Assembly (NCBI GenBank): GCA_009843675.1
Contig: VYCZ01000388.1
Coordinates: forward strand, 1-7,614
Direction of reading: 5' to 3'
Source of the DNA: Gammaproteobacteria bacterium
GTDB lineage: Bacteria > Pseudomonadota > Gammaproteobacteria > Eutrophobiales > Eutrophobiaceae
DNA length: 7,614 nt
Made by a program: the position numbers and the translations under genes. Shown here piece after piece: positions 5,732-7,614 of the stretch (the stretch's first letter is position 1; each line of letters starts with the position of its first letter). Under the pieces are notes generated by a model. It worked only from the letters and a program-made list of their open reading frames with translations, was not told the DNA's origin and did not search any database.

Positions 5732-7267
5732 TCAAGCCGGGTCGGGGGGAGCGAACAACCGGTCCAGGTGGCGCTGGTCCGGACAACGCGGGGCCGTGAT
5801 TTTACTGACGAGGAGATAGACGAGAACGGAGACGATGAACGCGGGGATCACTTCATGTACGTCCTGCAGTTCCGGAAACCGGAAACGGAATGCAAAACGC
5901 CAGACCACGCAGCTCAGTATTCCGGCCAGCATGGATGCCAGTGCACCCGTATCGGTTCCCCAACGCAGGTAGAGACCGCCGAAGATGGCCGGGAAGAAAC
6001 TGGCTGCAAATACGGCCCCTGAAAAAGCTGTAAGTTCGACGATACCGGCGGGCGGATAGAGCGTGAATACATACAGCAATACACTGTAGCCGAAAATCGT
6101 CCACCTGGTGCGCGGCACCAGTCTACCCTTTTCCATCGGTCTTGAGACGTGCCAGATATCCTGGATGAAGGCGGTGCCGACGATAAGCAGGACTGCTGCC
6201 AGCGATGACATGCCGGCTGCGAACAATCCAGCTACGCAGATACCGCTTATCCACGGGTCATCAAACTTTGCCAGCATGAAACCCACGACCTCGTCTGTGT
6301 GCCGTACCAGGTAGGCAGCTTCCTGTTCCGTCGCCATGCCGTGTACCAGCGCGCCCAGTCCCATCACGCAAATCAGGGAGATACCGAGGAAAACAGGCGT
6401 CCATATCATTGCAAACTTCATGCTGCGGGCGTTATCGATGGAATAGAACCGGATCAGGCAACGGGGTTCTGCAATCTGCTTCATGCCGACGGCAAGGCCG
6501 ATGCCAAGGATATAAAAGAACGAGACCAGTTGCCCGAAAGTAACCAGCCCGTTGCCCATGGGTTGTCCGAAACGGTCCGGATGTGCCGTCCATTCTATCC
6601 GGCTCATGAGTTCAGCCGCACCGCCGGCATGGATAAACGGCAACATGACGAGGATGACGGCCACGGCGAACATCATGATCCCCTGGACGGCATCAGTCCA
6701 TAACACGCCGTACATGCCGCCCCAGATGGTGTAAGCGCCGGTTATTATGATCATCAGCGCCGTACCCCAGGCATAAGGCACGTCGAGTACTGCGGTCAAT
6801 ACATGCCCCAGTCCCTTGGTAATACCCACCATGTACCAGAGTGTGGCAAACAGGATGATCACGGCGGACAAAACCCGGATCGACTTTGACAGGGAAGATT
6901 TATAACGCAGGTGAAAATAATCGGGGATGGTATAGGACCCCAGCAGCGCAGTCTGGTTGCGCATCCGGGGACCCAGCACCAGCCAGGAAATGACGCAGAA
7001 GATCGACCAGATGAGTCCTACCCAGGCCTAGGACAGCCCGTACTGAAAGGATTTGCCTGCCTGGCCGATGTAGGTATTGGTGCTGGCAAAGGTAGAGAAA
7101 AATGCGAGCGAGACGACCCAACCGGGAATTTCGCGTTTGGCGACGTAAAAGGCCTTGACCCCGGCTGCCGCCCTGTTCCTGAAATACCAGCCGACACCCA
7201 GGCAAAAAACCAGGTACACGATCATCAGTCCAAGGACGGTGGCGTGCTCGACCAGGTAATCGATCAT
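5732..7267 (-). pseudogene. Sodium:solute symporter (SSS family, PanF/PutP-like) interrupted by one in-frame TAG
   Basis: Read through codon 80, this is a 511-codon integral membrane transporter of normal SSS size (about 480-550), expected to couple Na+ influx to uptake of a small organic solute. The first 79 residues begin MIDYLVEHATVLGLMIVYLV and contain FFSTFASTNTYIGQAG and FQYGLS. The frame then meets TAG (7030-7028) and continues without any shift as AWVGLIWSIFCVISWLVLGPRMR, TIWGGMYGVLWTDAVQG (about 180-196), and the sodium-site helix GLFAAGMSSLAAVLLIVG (347-364, Ser354-Ser355 matching the conserved MS-S/T pair). It ends in a polar tail. The E. coli PanF equivalent region, as I recall it, has Trp at the interrupted position, so TGG to TAG is the simplest lesion. 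The ATG overlaps the stop of the small upstream protein (TAATG). It may be a recent pseudogene, a suppressed gene or a base error; the remainder, from a GTG at 6979, is unlikely to work alone. Confidence 0.85.
7028..7030 (-). other. In-frame amber (TAG) codon inside the symporter
   Basis: The plus strand reads CTA, giving TAG on the coding strand, at codon 80 of the symporter. Both flanks stay in the same frame and both match the family, so a single substitution explains it rather than an indel. The codon falls after YGLS, where SSS members carry a sense residue at the start of a transmembrane helix. Confidence 0.9.
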
Positions 7268-7404
7268 TACTGCCCGCCCTCGTTTCCGTCTTCGTCTTCC
7301 TCCGGCTGTTCGCTGATGTGGATCGTCATACGGGAAACGATCACGGCGTTGACGGCAATGACAATGATTATTCCCCAGTACGGGAAGGCAGTCAGCAGAT
7401 CCAT
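7267..7404 (-). CDS. Small single-span membrane protein, probable symporter accessory protein
   Basis: A 45-residue product, MDLLTAFPYWGIIIVIAVNA followed by VIVSRMTIHI and an acidic tail SEQPEEDEDGNEGGQ. Residues about 8-25 form one strongly hydrophobic span; the tail is acidic and glycine-rich. Its TAA stop overlaps the symporter ATG by one base (TAATG) and it starts 16 nt after the regulator's stop codon, so it is embedded in the transport operon. Small one-span proteins encoded directly before SSS transporters are known as symporter small accessory proteins; I assign it there by size, topology and position rather than by sequence match. An in-frame TGA upstream (within the regulator's 3' end) limits the start to this ATG; the Shine-Dalgarno is weak, so translation may depend on coupling to the regulator gene. 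Confidence 0.7.
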   Translation of the reverse strand: MDLLTAFPYWGIIIVIAVNAVIVSRMTIHISEQPEEDEDGNEGGQ

Positions 7405-7420
7405 GGCCGGCTCGATACCA

Positions 7421-7614
7421 TTACTGATCGATCAAATCCAAGGGCAGTTCGTTGGTACACTTGATTTCGGATACTACCATCTTGGAATGCACTTCGCGCA
7501 CGGCCGGCAGGGACAGCAGGTGGTGCAGAAACCGCTCGTAGGCATGGATATCCGTTGCCACGACTTTTAACAGGAAATCCATCTCTCCGAGCACCGTGTA
7601 GCATTCAAGTACTT
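7421..7614 (-). CDS. Lrp/AsnC family transcriptional regulator, C-terminal part only (5' end outside window)
   Basis: Sixty-three residues are visible, starting VLECYTVLGEMDFLLKVV (phase set from the stop at 7421-7423), then ATDIHAYERFLHHLLSLPAV, and ending NELPLDLIDQ. This is the RAM (AsnC-type) effector-binding domain: the GxxDFLLKVV strand, the YExFLxxLLSLPxV helix, and the terminal LPL motif are typical. The N-terminal helix-turn-helix is beyond the right edge. Such proteins bind small effectors, usually amino acids, and often control an adjacent transport or catabolic gene; here it is co-directional with the small protein and symporter, 16 nt upstream, so it plausibly regulates its own transport operon. 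Confidence 0.9.
   Translation of the reverse strand, partial: VLECYTVLGEMDFLLKVVATDIHAYERFLHHLLSLPAVREVHSKMVVSEIKCTNELPLDLIDQ

Noticed and set aside
5724..5745. Terminator at the symporter end, from the CCCCG/CGGGG inverted repeat
   Set aside because: The stem is only 5 bp with an 11-base loop and there is no U-tract on the coding strand, so termination is not supported.
5732..6979. Symporter C-terminal part as a separate gene starting at GTG 6979
   Set aside because: It would begin within a transmembrane helix, and the sequence upstream to the TAG continues the same protein family in frame.
7028..7030. Amber codon as pyrrolysine
   Set aside because: Pyrrolysine is known in a few families, mainly methylamine methyltransferases, and needs dedicated genes; nothing in the window supports it for a transporter.

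Overview
The window looks like chromosomal DNA of a GC-rich Pseudomonadota bacterium, probably an uncultured or marine-type gammaproteobacterium. That placement is an inference from gene families, base composition and intergenic palindromes; no rRNA or other marker gene is present. Gene density is high and everything recognisable is metabolic: two unrelated molybdenum-cofactor enzymes, a flavin-dependent oxidoreductase, a thiopurine-type methyltransferase, a sodium:solute symporter with a small membrane partner, and the end of an Lrp/AsnC-type regulator.

Plus strand, left part (1-2942). The window opens inside the molybdopterin-binding subunit of a xanthine dehydrogenase/aldehyde oxidase family enzyme (1-1380). 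A pair of imperfect palindromes follows (1388-1429 and 1452-1494), then a complete luciferase-like (LLM) flavin oxidoreductase (1503-2495). A third palindrome (2505-2547) is 42/43 identical to the second one, so the LLM gene is bracketed by near-identical direct copies. After a different, dRS3-like hairpin (2566-2592) comes a short exported protein (2652-2942) with its own plausible extended -10 promoter. Half of the first repeat type lies at its stop codon.

Minus strand, right part (7614-2980). Reading leftward: the C-terminal half of an Lrp/AsnC regulator, a 45-residue single-span membrane protein, a sodium:solute symporter whose reading frame is broken by one in-frame TAG, a thiopurine S-methyltransferase family gene (tpm), and a complete DMSO-reductase-superfamily molybdoenzyme. 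The regulator, small protein and symporter are tightly packed (16-nt gap, then a TAATG overlap) and look like one transport operon. tpm and the molybdoenzyme form a second tight pair: the tpm stop codon is embedded in the molybdoenzyme Shine-Dalgarno sequence. tpm has a perfect extended -10 promoter so close to its ATG that the transcript should be almost leaderless.

The most notable points are the single amber codon in an otherwise intact symporter, the coupled methyltransferase/molybdoenzyme pair, the unannotated-size membrane microprotein in front of the symporter, and the palindromic repeats around the LLM gene. The substrates of both molybdoenzymes, the LLM enzyme and the transporter cannot be read from the sequence.
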